A DNA stretch of 36,051 nucleotides from Sciscionella sediminilitoris. Lineage in GTDB: Bacteria > Actinomycetota > Actinomycetes > Mycobacteriales > Pseudonocardiaceae. Where the stretch lies: positions 1 through 36,051 of the forward strand of contig NZ_JALM01000026.1 in the NCBI RefSeq assembly GCF_000737195.2, given 5' to 3'. Each line of letters opens with the position of its first letter. The stretch's first letter is position 1. Position numbers and translations under genes: made by a program. Under the pieces are notes generated by a model that saw nothing but the letters and a program-made list of their open reading frames with translations, searched no databases and was not told where the DNA came from. This document shows positions 14,923-23,823 of the stretch, one piece after another.

Positions 14923-15510
14923 CTACTCGCCGCGATAAAGCCGTCGCTTGCTGATGTACTGCACCACACCGTCCGGCACCAGGTACCACACCGGCAGCCC
15001 GTCGGCGACCCGCGCACGCAGATCGGTGGAGGAGATCGCCATGGCAGGCACCTCGAGCAGGCTCACCGATCCCCCGGGGAGGTGACCGTCGGTGAGGTCG
15101 TATCCGGGCCTGGTCACCCCGACGAAGTGCGCGCGCTCGAACAGCTCCTCGACCTTGTGCCAGGAAAGGATCTGTTCGAGGGCGTCCGCCCCGGTGATGA
15201 AGTACAGCTCCGCGCCCGGATAGAGCTCGGCGAGATCACGCAGCGTGTCGATGGTGTAGGTGGGCCCCTCCCGGTCGATGTCCACCCTGCTCACCGAGAA
15301 CCGCGGATTGGACGCGGTGGCGATCACCGTCATCAGATACCGGTCCTCAGCGGCGGTGACCACACGATCCGCCTTCTGATAGGGCTGCCCGGTCGGAACG
15401 AAGACGACCTCCTGCAGCCCGAAACGGGCGGCCGCCTCGCTCCCGGCCATCAGGTGTCCGTGGTGCACTGGGTCGAAGGTGCCGCCCATCACCCCGATGC
15501 GTCGTGCCAT
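14923..15510 (-). CDS. nadD: nicotinate-nucleotide adenylyltransferase
   Basis: A 195-residue nucleotidyltransferase. The (H/T)xGH-type motif is [11 protein letters not shown] (residues 9-19) and the C-terminal ATP-binding motif is [17 protein letters not shown] and the central [15 protein letters not shown] are also conserved for NadD. It adenylates nicotinate mononucleotide in NAD synthesis. ATG 15510 gives the usual short lead into the Rossmann strand (RRIGVMGG). The TetR gene lies 22 bases upstream and rsfS follows 30 bases downstream, all on the minus strand. Confidence 0.97.
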   Translation of the reverse strand: MARRIGVMGGTFDPVHHGHLMAGSEAAARFGLQEVVFVPTGQPYQKADRVVTAAEDRYLMTVIATASNPRFSVSRVDIDREGPTYTIDTLRDLAELYPGAELYFITGADALEQILSWHKVEELFERAHFVGVTRPGYDLTDGHLPGGSVSLLEVPAMAISSTDLRARVADGLPVWYLVPDGVVQYISKRRLYRGE

Positions 15511-15532
15511 GGTGGATCAGCCTACGTCTTCC

Positions 15533-16120
15533 TCAGCCTGCGTCTTCGCTACCGGTCTCACCGCGCGGCACGACCAGGCCGAGAGCGACGTCCAGGGCCG
15601 CGGCGTTCACCTCGCGCTCGTCCAGCTCGAGGTCGGCGAAAGCCAGCTTGCCGAGGTTGATCGAGATGAGCGCCAGCCGGCAGCGCAACTGCTCGGTCAG
15701 CGGGGCATCCCGCGCGGCGAGCAGTTCGAACAGCTCCTTGACCCGTTCGCGGTACCCCTCGAGCGACTTCAGCTCCCGGAGCACGGGCTGGTTTCCCTGG
15801 ATGAACCTGGTCAGCAGCACCGCGCGCTCATCGAGGGCGGCGGCATAGCGCCGGACGAGCTCACGGCGGTTCTCGCTGTCCATCCGAACCTGTCTGGCCC
15901 AGGCGATGACCTCGTCGAGTGCGTCGATGGCCTCCTCGACCGCGCCACCGAGGATCTCCTCTTTGGTGCGGTAGTGGTAGTACACGGCCGCCTTGGTGAC
16001 CTCGAGGCGCTCGGCGATCTCCCGCAGCGAGGTTCCTTCGTATCCCTGTTCGGTGAACAGCTCCAGCGCGACCTGCTGGATCCGGTCACGGGTGTCCGAA
16101 CGCCGCTGCGTACCAGACAT
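15533..16120 (-). CDS. TetR/AcrR-family transcriptional regulator
   Basis: A 195-residue regulator. The N-terminal helix-turn-helix is clear: RDRIQQVALELFTEQGYEGTSLREIAERLEVTKAAVYYHYRTKEEIL (quoted in part; residues about 11-57). The C-terminal ligand domain is all helical and not diagnostic. Its target and ligand are unknown. It lies just upstream of nadD on the same strand and may be cotranscribed with it. A tandem TCACTGA repeat in its own upstream region could be an autoregulatory site. Confidence 0.93.
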   Translation of the reverse strand: MSGTQRRSDTRDRIQQVALELFTEQGYEGTSLREIAERLEVTKAAVYYHYRTKEEILGGAVEEAIDALDEVIAWARQVRMDSENRRELVRRYAAALDERAVLLTRFIQGNQPVLRELKSLEGYRERVKELFELLAARDAPLTEQLRCRLALISINLGKLAFADLELDEREVNAAALDVALGLVVPRGETGSEDAG

Positions 16121-16149
16121 GCGTCAAGGTTCCTCCGCCATCGACTGCC

Positions 16150-16163
16150 TCACTGATCACTGA
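16150..16163. repeat. tandem 7-bp repeat upstream of the TetR gene
   Basis: TCACTGA occurs twice in direct succession (16150-16156 and 16157-16163), 30 bases before the TetR start at 16120, in the gap that should hold its promoter. The following CAGTATCTCAT may contribute to a partial inverted repeat. A regulatory role is only possible. Confidence 0.35.
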
Positions 16164-16186
16164 CAGTATCTCATCGCCGGGCCGGG

Positions 16187-16672
16187 TCAGGATATACGTG
16201 GCGAAATGCCGGAAATATGACTGTTGATCGCCATCGCGGCTTCGGCCAGCTCGGGGACCTCGAGCACGGTGCATCCCGCCGACCGCAGCAGTTCGGTCCC
16301 TCTCCCGTCCACGAACACGGGTGGCTCCCGCCAGGCGAACACCACCCGGCCGATACCGGCCTCCAGAATGTGCCGCGTACAGCTCTTCGGCCGTGAGGAA
16401 CGGGCGCTGCACGGCTCGAGCGAGCTGTAGAGGGTGGCTCCGGAAAGCGCGGGCCGGTCCGCACCGTAGGCGGCCTCGAACACGGCGAGGGCGGCCTCCT
16501 CGGCGTGCTCATCCGCGGCGTGCTGGCGCGAGTAGCCGCGGGCCAGCACCGTGGCCTCGGCATCCACCAGGACCGCACCGACGGAGAAGGCGGTCGGCGA
16601 GGGCGGGCACCGGTGCGCCAGTTCGATCGCCGCGCGCAACAGTTCGAGATCGCGCTCGGTCGGCTCGCTCAT
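16187..16672 (-). CDS. RibD-type/deoxycytidylate-type deaminase
   Basis: A 161-residue zinc-dependent deaminase. The zinc and proton-shuttle motif is HAE (His56, Glu58) and the second motif is EPCSARSSRPKSC (Cys88 and Cys98). The second motif resembles the PCxHxGxTPPC of RibD more than plain cytidine deaminases. It is often annotated dCMP deaminase in actinomycetes. Its ATG overlaps the stop of the upstream RibD-type reductase (ATGA), so the two halves of a RibD-like pair are produced together. I infer that they may form a split riboflavin-type deaminase/reductase, but a separate nucleotide substrate is possible. Confidence 0.8.
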   Translation of the reverse strand: MSEPTERDLELLRAAIELAHRCPPSPTAFSVGAVLVDAEATVLARGYSRQHAADEHAEEAALAVFEAAYGADRPALSGATLYSSLEPCSARSSRPKSCTRHILEAGIGRVVFAWREPPVFVDGRGTELLRSAGCTVLEVPELAEAAMAINSHISGISPRIS

Positions 16673-17292
16673 GCACCCTCCTCCTCGATTTCCTTGGTGT
16701 AGCGCAACAACACGAGATCGCCCATCCGCCTGGTCTCCGCGAGGGTCAGGGGTGCGCGGTCGAACTCCGCGGGATGAACGAACCGTGCCGAGCCGGCCGT
16801 CCCCAGGAAGAACGGCGCGAGTACCAGCTGCAGCTCGTCGACCACCCCCGCGGCCAGGAACGCCGTGTGGACCTGCCCGCCACCCTCGACCATGAGCCGG
16901 CCGATCCCGCGCGCGGACAGGTCGGCGAGCACCGCGGGAATCCCCGGCTCGCCGAGCACCACCACGGTGGCCACCTCGTCGAGTCCGGGCGCCGGACGCG
17001 TGGTGTAGACGAGGGTCCGGCCTTCGGCGAACACCCGGGCGTCCGGATCGAGCGCACCGCTCGAACTCAGGATCACCTTCACCGGTTGCCGCCGTGCATC
17101 GCGTGCCCGCAGCCGTGGGTTGTCCGCCCGCACGGTGCCCGCACCGACGAGGATCGCGTCCACGCTCGCGCGAACTTCGTGCACCCGCGCGAAATCCTCC
17201 TCGGTGGAGAGCACGAGCCGCTGCGGGCTCGTGTCGTCGATGTATCCGTCGAGCGAGGTCGCCACGGAGGCGAGCACATAGGGCCGGTTCAC
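16669..17292 (-). CDS. RibD C-terminal-type (pyrimidine/dihydrofolate-like) reductase
   Basis: A 207-residue NADPH reductase of the RibD C-terminal/DHFR fold: [15 protein letters not shown] near the start, [37 protein letters not shown], and [31 protein letters not shown] near the end. In riboflavin synthesis this domain reduces the ribosylamino ring to ribityl. The GTG start at 17292 overlaps the proA stop (GTGA), and its stop overlaps the deaminase start, so proA, reductase and deaminase form one tightly coupled unit. There are no other rib genes nearby. The reaction is uncertain. Confidence 0.82.
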   Translation of the reverse strand: MNRPYVLASVATSLDGYIDDTSPQRLVLSTEEDFARVHEVRASVDAILVGAGTVRADNPRLRARDARRQPVKVILSSSGALDPDARVFAEGRTLVYTTRPAPGLDEVATVVVLGEPGIPAVLADLSARGIGRLMVEGGGQVHTAFLAAGVVDELQLVLAPFFLGTAGSARFVHPAEFDRAPLTLAETRRMGDLVLLRYTKEIEEEGA

Positions 17293-18545
17293 GGCCGGGT
17301 GTGTCCGTCCCCGTGCACGAGCCACTTCGTCGAGGTGAGCTCGGGCAGGCCGAGCGGTCCGCGCGCGTGGGTCTTCTGCGTGGAGATGCCGATCTCGGCC
17401 CCCATGCCGAACTCCTCGCCGTCGGTGAACGCGGTCGAGGCGTTCACCATCACCGCGGCGGCGTCCACCCGCGCGGCGAAGGCGTCCGCGGTGGCGATGT
17501 CCCGGGTGACGATGGCCTCGGTGTGCCCGGTGGAGTGCGCCGCGATGTGCGTGATCGCGGCATCCAGGTCGGGCACCACGGCGGCGGCGATGTCCATCGC
17601 CAGATACTCGGTGTCGAAGTCCTCCGCGGTCGCGGCGACCGTGTCCGGTGCGTACTCGGCGAACCGCGGCTCGGCGTGCACCCGGACACCGGCCGCGTGC
17701 AGTGCCTTCGCGATCCGCGGCACGAACTCGGCGGCGATGCCCGCGTGCACGAGCACGGTCTCGGCCGCATTGCACACACTCGGGCGCCGGGTCTTGGCGT
17801 TGAGCACGATGCGCTCGGCGATGTCCTGATCGGCCGCGGCGTCCACGTACACGTGACAGTTCCCCACCCCGGTCTCCACCGTGGGCACCGTCGCCTCGGT
17901 GACCACGGTGTTGATCAGTCCGGCGCCACCGCGCGGAATCACGAGGTCGACCAGTCCGCGCGCGGTGATCAGGGCGCGCACGCTCTCCCGGTCCTCACTG
18001 GGCAGCAGCTGCACCGCATCGGCGGCGACTCCGGCGGACTCCAGCGCCGTTCGCAGCACCTCGACCAGGGCAGTGTTCGAGCGGCGCGCGGAGGAGGATC
18101 CGCGCAGCAGCGCGACATTCCCGGACTTGACGGCGAGCCCGGCCGCGTCCACGGTGACGTTCGGCCGCCCCTCGTAGACCATGCCGACCACCCCGAGCGG
18201 TACCCGTACCTGGCGGCAGCGCAAGCCGTTCGGCAGCACGCTCCCGCGCACGACCTCGCCGACCGGATCCGGAAGGGCGGCGACCTTGTGCAGGCCCGCC
18301 GCCATCGCGGCGATCCGGTCCCCGGTCAGCGCGAGCCGGTCGAGCAGGGCCTCGCTCATCCCCTGCTCCCTGCCGGAGGCGAGATCCTCGGCATTGGCGG
18401 CGAGCACGGCAGCCGACTCGGCCTCCAGTGCGGCGGCCATCGCCTCGAGCGCCGCGTCCTTACGTTCCCGGGTGGCCCGCGCGAGTGGACCGGAGGCTTC
18501 TCGCGCCCTCCTGGCCGCCGCGTGCACCTGTTCGGTGATGCTCAT
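17289..18545 (-). CDS. proA: gamma-glutamyl phosphate reductase
   Basis: A 418-residue aldehyde-dehydrogenase-fold enzyme with the ProA signatures: [28 protein letters not shown], the catalytic cysteine Cys257 in [12 protein letters not shown], and [20 protein letters not shown] near the end. It reduces gamma-glutamyl phosphate to the semialdehyde in proline synthesis, using NADPH. The start ATG 18545 follows TAACCT by six bases, so a leaderless start is possible. proB is not adjacent. The neighbouring reductase/deaminase genes are coupled downstream. Confidence 0.96.
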   Translation of the reverse strand: MSITEQVHAAARRAREASGPLARATRERKDAALEAMAAALEAESAAVLAANAEDLASGREQGMSEALLDRLALTGDRIAAMAAGLHKVAALPDPVGEVVRGSVLPNGLRCRQVRVPLGVVGMVYEGRPNVTVDAAGLAVKSGNVALLRGSSSARRSNTALVEVLRTALESAGVAADAVQLLPSEDRESVRALITARGLVDLVIPRGGAGLINTVVTEATVPTVETGVGNCHVYVDAAADQDIAERIVLNAKTRRPSVCNAAETVLVHAGIAAEFVPRIAKALHAAGVRVHAEPRFAEYAPDTVAATAEDFDTEYLAMDIAAAVVPDLDAAITHIAAHSTGHTEAIVTRDIATADAFAARVDAAAVMVNASTAFTDGEEFGMGAEIGISTQKTHARGPLGLPELTSTKWLVHGDGHTRP

Positions 18546-18585
18546 GCTCTCAGGTTACGACAGCCGGGCCACCCGATTACGGCGG

Positions 18586-20142
18586 TCACACCCGCTCCGC
18601 AAAGGAGACCGAGGCGAACGCCTCGAGCAGGGCCGCGGCCGGATCATCCGGTGCCCGGACCGCACGCCAGGCGAGGTAGCCGTCCGGGCGCACCAGGCTG
18701 GCTCCACCGTCCTCGATCCCGTACCAGCACCGGATCTCCTCGCGCAGCTGCTCGGTGAACTCGGGCTCGGCGAAGGAAACGAGCTCGACCGGCACCCCGA
18801 GCCGTTCCTCCGCCGACCGGACCGCTTCCGCCCAGATTTCCCCATCGGCGAGCAGCACCCAGCCCGCCTGGAAAAGGTCCAATGTGGACTCGCGTGGGCC
18901 GAGCCACAGATGCGGTGCCCGGGTTCCCGGCTGACCCGCCCAGTCCTCGGGACGGCGGGCGGCGGGCAGTTCCTCACCCGCACCGCGGACGGCGGCCGAA
19001 CGGTACAGGCATCCGAAGGCCATGGCCGCGTCCTCGATGATCGGCGTCGGCGATGCACCGCTCTCGGCATCCATCCGGGCGAAGATCTGGTCATGACAGA
19101 GTTCGGCCACCGGGCGCCGTTCGGCCTCATAGGTGTCCAGCAGCTCGGCGCGGGCCTGCCCGCCGAGCACGGCGGCCAGCTTGTACGCGAGGTTGTGCGC
19201 GTCCTCGATACCAGTGTTGGCGCTGTAGCCGCCCCGGTTCGGCGGAAGGGTGTGCGCGGCGTCCCCGGCGAGGAACACCCGCCCCTCCCGGTAGCGCCGC
19301 GCGACCTCGGCCCGCACGTCGAAGACCCCGGTCGTGACGATCTCGATGGCCAGATCCGCCCGGCCGATCGCGCGGCGCACCAGGCTTTCGAGCACCGCGG
19401 GATCCGTTTCCCGCTGTCCGTGGAACAGTAACCACCGGCCGTCCCCGTAGGTGGTCACGAACCCGCCGAAATCCGGCTGGTCGATGACGAACTGACAGAA
19501 CCCCTCGCGCAGGTACTCGTCCAGCTCCGCGCGGAACAGCACGCTGCGCGAGGTCTGCAGAAATCCCCGTCCGGAGCAGCCGATGCCGAGCGTCTCGCGG
19601 ATTCCGCTCGCGCACCCGTCGGCGGCGATCAGGTAGTCGGCCCGCATCGCGTACTCCGAGCCGTCCGGTCCGCGCAGCACGGCGCGCACCCCGTCCTCGT
19701 CTTGGCCGAACTCGAGCAGTTCGGTGCTCATCCGCACATCCGCGGCGAACGCGCGCGCCTGATCGCGCAGGATGGGCTCGAGCCGGTCCTGCGCGATACC
19801 CGCCCCGGTGCACGGCGAGTACTCGATCTCCTCGGCACGCCCACCCGGCGTCCACGGCTGTTCCTCGAACCACGCACCGGCCAGGCTCTCCACCCGCACC
19901 CGGCGAACACCGTGCCCCACCCCGCCTCCCGGCGGACTGGACGGAATCCGGTCGCCGAGCCCCACCGCGCGGTAGAGCTCCATGGTCCGGGGCGTGTAGC
20001 CGATCGCCCTCGGATGCGGTGAACTGCCCGGGTGCCGCTCGACGAGCACCGCCGGCACACCACGCCAGGCGAGGAACAGTACGGCCGAGGTACCGACCAG
20101 ACCTCCACCGACCACGAGCACCGAAGTCGATTCCGTACGCAT
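18586..20142 (-). CDS. FAD-dependent aromatic hydroxylase-like monooxygenase
   Basis: A 518-residue flavoprotein of the group A (PheA/TfdB/Rox-like) hydroxylases. The FAD-binding GGGLVGTSAVLFLAWRG (residues about 12-28) is followed by the ADG motif (YLIAADGCASGIRETLG) and the GD motif GDAAHTLPPNRGGYSANTGI, then DAHNLAYKLA. The C-terminal third has the thioredoxin-like tail usual in this family. Substrates are phenols or aromatic antibiotics; the true one is unknown. AGGAGG stands seven bases before ATG 20142. It diverges from a TetR gene with a tandem palindrome between them, so induction by a small aromatic compound is likely. Confidence 0.9.
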   Translation of the reverse strand: MRTESTSVLVVGGGLVGTSAVLFLAWRGVPAVLVERHPGSSPHPRAIGYTPRTMELYRAVGLGDRIPSSPPGGGVGHGVRRVRVESLAGAWFEEQPWTPGGRAEEIEYSPCTGAGIAQDRLEPILRDQARAFAADVRMSTELLEFGQDEDGVRAVLRGPDGSEYAMRADYLIAADGCASGIRETLGIGCSGRGFLQTSRSVLFRAELDEYLREGFCQFVIDQPDFGGFVTTYGDGRWLLFHGQRETDPAVLESLVRRAIGRADLAIEIVTTGVFDVRAEVARRYREGRVFLAGDAAHTLPPNRGGYSANTGIEDAHNLAYKLAAVLGGQARAELLDTYEAERRPVAELCHDQIFARMDAESGASPTPIIEDAAMAFGCLYRSAAVRGAGEELPAARRPEDWAGQPGTRAPHLWLGPRESTLDLFQAGWVLLADGEIWAEAVRSAEERLGVPVELVSFAEPEFTEQLREEIRCWYGIEDGGASLVRPDGYLAWRAVRAPDDPAAALLEAFASVSFAERV

Positions 20143-20162
20143 GACATCACCTCCTGGATTTG

Positions 20163-20191
20163 TACAGCGTATCTGACGATACAGTGTATCG
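20163..20191. promoter_or_regulatory. probable TetR operator between monooxygenase and TetR gene
   Basis: CGATACA-G-TGTATCG (20177-20191) is a perfect 7-1-7 inverted repeat. A weaker copy of its core precedes it: TACAGCGTATC (20163-20173) against TACAGTGTATC (20180-20190), 17 bases apart. Its place in the 102-base divergent gap suggests that the TetR protein represses both genes here. Confidence 0.7.
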
Positions 20192-20244
20192 CTCGAGGCG
20201 TTGCATCGTTGACGCCGTCCGAGTTGGAAACAGAGCGAGGTGTG

Positions 20245-20976
20245 ATGGCGCGCAAGCAGGCCGAGGAACACGCGACCGTGTGGGAACGTCCCGAACCGGC
20301 CGAACGGCCCGCGCTCAGCGCACTGAGCAGGGACCGGATCGTGCGGGCCGCGATCGAACTCGCGGACGCCGAGGGCCTTGGCGCGGTCTCGTTCCGCCGG
20401 ATCGCCGCCGCCCTGGACGCGGGCCCGATGCGGCTCTACGGCTACCTCTCCACGAAGGAGGAGCTGTTCGACCTCATGGTCGACGCGGTGTACGCGGAGA
20501 TCGTCCCGGCGCACACAGTCACATCCGGCTGGCGCGAACGGCTGAGCGAGATCGCCCACCGCACGAGGGAAGCGGCCCTGCGCCACGACTGGCTCGTCGA
20601 TCTGCTCGGCGGGCGGCCGAACATCGGTCCCAACGGCCTCGCCTTCCACGAGGCCTCACTGGCCGCACTCGAAGAGGCCCCCGGTTTCGAACACGTGGAC
20701 ACGATGATGGACGCGGTCGGCGCGGTGCACGGCTACGTACTCGGCGCAGTGCGTGCCGAGGTCACCGAACGGCGCGCCGAACGCGCCACCGGCATGGACG
20801 AGCAACACTGGCAGCAGGCGAACGGCGCCTATATGACCAGGATGCTCGCCACCGGCGCCTACCCGATACTCGCCAGGGTCGTCGAGGACGCGAGCCATCC
20901 GGATCCCGGGACCGCGTTCACGACCCGGCTCGAAGCGGTGCTCGACGGGATCGAGGCCCGGTTCCGGACGGCCTGA
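20245..20976 (+). CDS. TetR/AcrR-family regulator with TetR_C-like domain
   Basis: A 243-residue regulator. An unusually long N-terminal arm (about 25 residues, KQAEEHATVWERPEP) leads into the DNA-binding domain: SRDRIVRAAIELADAEGLGAVSFRRIAAAL and GPMRLYGYLSTKEELFDLM. The C-terminal half resembles the TetR_C (tetracycline repressor-like) domain. ATG 20245 is chosen; GTG 20242 directly before it is equally possible. It diverges from the FAD monooxygenase and almost certainly controls it from the shared operator. This pairing of a TetR_C-type repressor with an aromatic hydroxylase is common in actinomycetes. Confidence 0.92.
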   Translation: MARKQAEEHATVWERPEPAERPALSALSRDRIVRAAIELADAEGLGAVSFRRIAAALDAGPMRLYGYLSTKEELFDLMVDAVYAEIVPAHTVTSGWRERLSEIAHRTREAALRHDWLVDLLGGRPNIGPNGLAFHEASLAALEEAPGFEHVDTMMDAVGAVHGYVLGAVRAEVTERRAERATGMDEQHWQQANGAYMTRMLATGAYPILARVVEDASHPDPGTAFTTRLEAVLDGIEARFRTA

Positions 20977-20986
20977 ACCGGGTCGG

Positions 20987-23035
20987 CTAGGCCTGCCAAC
21001 CGAGTTTGGCATCGATCATGCTTTCCCAGATCGGTGCCATGGTACGCAGATAGGTCGCGCTCGGGTGATTGTCGTCCAGATAGACGTACACGTTCCCGAT
21101 CACCGGCGGACAGAAGGTGTCCGTGCACAAGTAATTGCTGAAATCCAGGAAGTCGGTGTTCTCCGGGAGATTCCTCACCTTCATGTACGGCGGCGGGTCG
21201 GCGAGGTATTCCTTGCGCACCGCACCACAACTCGGGTTGTCCTTCCCCTTGGCCTGCACACAGTTGGGCGGGGAGAACGAGAACCGCGGCGTGTCCCGCA
21301 CGGCCAGCACCGGGATTCCGGCCTTGTCGAGCTGGCGCCACTGTTCGACGAAACCGGGCGGCGTGGACTCGGTGAGTCCCTTTTGGACATTGCGGCTGGC
21401 CAGTGTGATCACCGCGTCCGGATGCATCTTGACGATCTCGCGCTCGGCGGCCTTGTTGAAGTTCACACAGGACCGATCGCCCGGCGCGTCCTCGGATTTC
21501 GTGGAGAACGGGCAGGCTCCCTTGAGCATGGAGACGAGCTGCCAGTTGCGGCGCTTCGAAATGTCGTTGAGCGGGGCGATGAACTGCTGGGCGTGGGAGT
21601 CCCCGACGACGACGACCCGCTTGCTCGGCTTGCCGTTCGTCGGAGACTTGCAGATCGAGAGTTCCTTGTCGAGTGCGGACGGCGTGCACTGCCGCTGGCG
21701 CACCACGGCCCAGTCATTGGGCAGCGAGATCAGCGAGGGACGGATCTCCGGCTGCTCGTCCCCGGCGTACTTGAACCCGGGCTGCTGCGCCTGCGCGCCG
21801 GGATAGTTGGGATCCGAGGCATCGGCGAGCTGGGATTTCTTGATCTCCTGCTGGGAGAGCAACTGCCAGCCACCGGCGAGCAACAGGGTCGGCACGAGCG
21901 CGATCACCGCGAACCGGTAGGCGCCCCAGCGGTTGTTCACCCCGATCTTGGAATCGCGCACCGGGCTTTCGATGAAGTGGTAGCTCAGCATGGCGAGCAC
22001 CAGTGAGGCGGCGAGCAGCACCAGGCCACCGCGCAGGCCGATCGTGTCCCGGTCGAGCGCGAGCAGCCAGAACAACATCAGTGGCCAGTGCCACAGATAC
22101 AGCGAATAGCTGATGTTGCCGAGATACTCCAGCGGTTTGGAGGCGAGCAGGAAATCCGCGCCGAACTTGCTCTCGGTCGCGCCCGCCATGATGGTCAGCG
22201 CCGCGGAAACGGTCGGCCACAGTGCGACGTAACCGGGGAACACCGTGCCGACGTCGATGACGAGCCCACAGGACACGATCCCGACGACACCGATCCAGCC
22301 GAGCACGATCCGCAGCACCCTCGGCAGCACGATCGCGTCGATGAACAGCGCGAGCAGACCGCCGAGCGCGAATTCCCATACCCGGGTGAAGGAGTTGAAG
22401 TAGGCGTACTGCTGGTTCACATCGGTGAGGTACACCGAGTACGCGAGCGAGGCGAGGAACACCACCGCGAGCACCACGGCCACCACGCCGGAAAGCTTGC
22501 GCTTCAACACTTTCCGGGCCAGCAGCGCGATCCCGAAGATCAACAGCGGCCAGACCAGATAGAACTGGCCCTGGATGGAAAGCGACCAGTAGTGCTGGGC
22601 GAAGCTCTGCGTGTTGTGCCGCGCGAAGTAGTTCACCGAATCCGCGGCGAGCTGCCAGTTCTCGTAGTACAGCGCCGAGGCGACGGTTTCCTTGATGGTC
22701 TGCAGCCAGCGATCCTGCGGAAGCAGGGCGAGGCTGACCGCCATGCACACCACGAGCACGGTCAGCGCGGCGGGCAGCAGCCGTTTGAACATCCGGCCCC
22801 ACATCGCCCGGAACTGGATGCCCTTTCCGCTCGCGGCGCGCACCAGCTGACCGGTGATCAGGAACCCGGAGATCAGGAAGAAGATGTCCACGCCGCCGGA
22901 GATCCGGTTGAACCAGATGTGATAGGCGACGACCAGCAGCGCGGCGAGCGCTCTGACGCCCTGCAGTTCCGGACGGTACTTGCGCTTCGCCTGGGACGAG
23001 GCCTGCTTGTCGGGCACGGCGAGCGAATGCGCCAT
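20987..23035 (-). CDS. OafA-type acyltransferase 3 with C-terminal SGNH domain
   Basis: A 682-residue protein with two parts. Residues about 20-400 form the acyltransferase 3 membrane domain, with YRPELQGVRALAALLVVAYH (the conserved arginine and histidine), GVDIFFLISGFLITG, and about ten helices, ending at HFIESPVRD. The last 280 residues are an extracytoplasmic SGNH domain with VVVVGDSHAQQF as the nucleophile block and DDNHPS as the Asp-His block. Such proteins O-acylate surface polysaccharide, peptidoglycan or secreted compounds. The substrate is unknown and no polysaccharide gene is beside it. It converges with the TetR gene 10 bases away. Confidence 0.93.
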   Translation of the reverse strand: MAHSLAVPDKQASSQAKRKYRPELQGVRALAALLVVAYHIWFNRISGGVDIFFLISGFLITGQLVRAASGKGIQFRAMWGRMFKRLLPAALTVLVVCMAVSLALLPQDRWLQTIKETVASALYYENWQLAADSVNYFARHNTQSFAQHYWSLSIQGQFYLVWPLLIFGIALLARKVLKRKLSGVVAVVLAVVFLASLAYSVYLTDVNQQYAYFNSFTRVWEFALGGLLALFIDAIVLPRVLRIVLGWIGVVGIVSCGLVIDVGTVFPGYVALWPTVSAALTIMAGATESKFGADFLLASKPLEYLGNISYSLYLWHWPLMLFWLLALDRDTIGLRGGLVLLAASLVLAMLSYHFIESPVRDSKIGVNNRWGAYRFAVIALVPTLLLAGGWQLLSQQEIKKSQLADASDPNYPGAQAQQPGFKYAGDEQPEIRPSLISLPNDWAVVRQRQCTPSALDKELSICKSPTNGKPSKRVVVVGDSHAQQFIAPLNDISKRRNWQLVSMLKGACPFSTKSEDAPGDRSCVNFNKAAEREIVKMHPDAVITLASRNVQKGLTESTPPGFVEQWRQLDKAGIPVLAVRDTPRFSFSPPNCVQAKGKDNPSCGAVRKEYLADPPPYMKVRNLPENTDFLDFSNYLCTDTFCPPVIGNVYVYLDDNHPSATYLRTMAPIWESMIDAKLGWQA

Positions 23036-23126
23036 CGTCGCGTCCTCCGCGGTCGTTGCTGGATTGGGGCTGCTGAACGCCGGTTCACGATACCTGGACC
23101 GGTTTCATGGCCCCGAATCCGGCCGT

Positions 23127-23756
23127 CTATTTACGCCCGAATACGAAGATCAGCACGGTTGCGACGACCGCGAGCAGAACACCAAGAATGCCCCAGGCGG
23201 TGGGCTTACGGTGCCAGGCCCTGCCGAGGTCCATCGCGACCCGGCCCGGTCCGGTGAACAGCAGCGCCAGCGCGGAGGCGGCGAGCACGAGCTCGTACTC
23301 GAAACCTCCGGCCTCACTGGTGAAGAAACCGGTGCCGGCCTTCATGTAGAGCGCGTTCCCGAGCACCCCGAGCACGGCCGCCGCGCCGAGCGGGGTGAGC
23401 AGGCCGAGCACCAGCAGCGCCCCGCCGACCAGTTCCGACCAGCCGGTCACGTAGGCGAGCACCGTGGTGTGCCCGAAACCCATCTGGCCGAGATACATGG
23501 AGAACCCGTTGATGCCCGGACCGCCGAACAACCCGAAGATCTTCTGCAGGCCATGCGCGCCGACCGTGAGACCGACGACGATCCGCAGTACGAGCAGGCC
23601 GAAGTCCGCGCCCGCGTGCCAGGTGGCCTGCCTGCGTGGTTCCTCCGGCTCGGTGGTGCCGATCCCGGAAAGCAGTGAGGTGTTGCCGAACTGGCTGGTC
23701 GGCTGCTCCGCCGAGCCGAGGTTCTCGCCGACGGGCCGGTCGTCGCTATCAGTCAT
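23127..23756 (-). CDS. DoxX family membrane protein
   Basis: A 209-residue protein with about 45 hydrophilic N-terminal residues and four hydrophobic helices. DoxX signatures are LLVLRIVVGLTVGAHGLQKIFGLF, GFSMYLGQMGF, GWSELVGGALLVLGLLTPLGAAAVLGVL and YELVLAASALALLFTGPGRVAMD. The role of DoxX proteins is mostly unknown; in mycobacteria a DoxX protein associates with superoxide dismutase and thiol defence. A potential role in redox is therefore speculative. It has a clear ATG start and 67 bases to its upstream neighbour. It lies 91 bases upstream of the acyltransferase gene, on the same strand. Confidence 0.88.
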   Translation of the reverse strand: MTDSDDRPVGENLGSAEQPTSQFGNTSLLSGIGTTEPEEPRRQATWHAGADFGLLVLRIVVGLTVGAHGLQKIFGLFGGPGINGFSMYLGQMGFGHTTVLAYVTGWSELVGGALLVLGLLTPLGAAAVLGVLGNALYMKAGTGFFTSEAGGFEYELVLAASALALLFTGPGRVAMDLGRAWHRKPTAWGILGVLLAVVATVLIFVFGRK

Positions 23757-23823
23757 GATGCCGCCTCACAGTCGTCTGACCAATGCTGAGTTTGGGGGGT
23801 AAACGGTACGTCACCCTCTGCCG

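Noticed and set aside
9028-20142. A possible genomic island, because of the long one-strand run.
   Set aside because: Gene order follows the mycobacterial chromosome, base composition looks even, and no integrase, tRNA or flanking repeats are present.
18586-20649. A longer version of the FAD monooxygenase starting inside the divergent TetR gene.
   Set aside because: The start at 20142 has a strong AGGAGG site and begins directly at the FAD-binding strand; the longer version would overlap the TetR gene and the operator.
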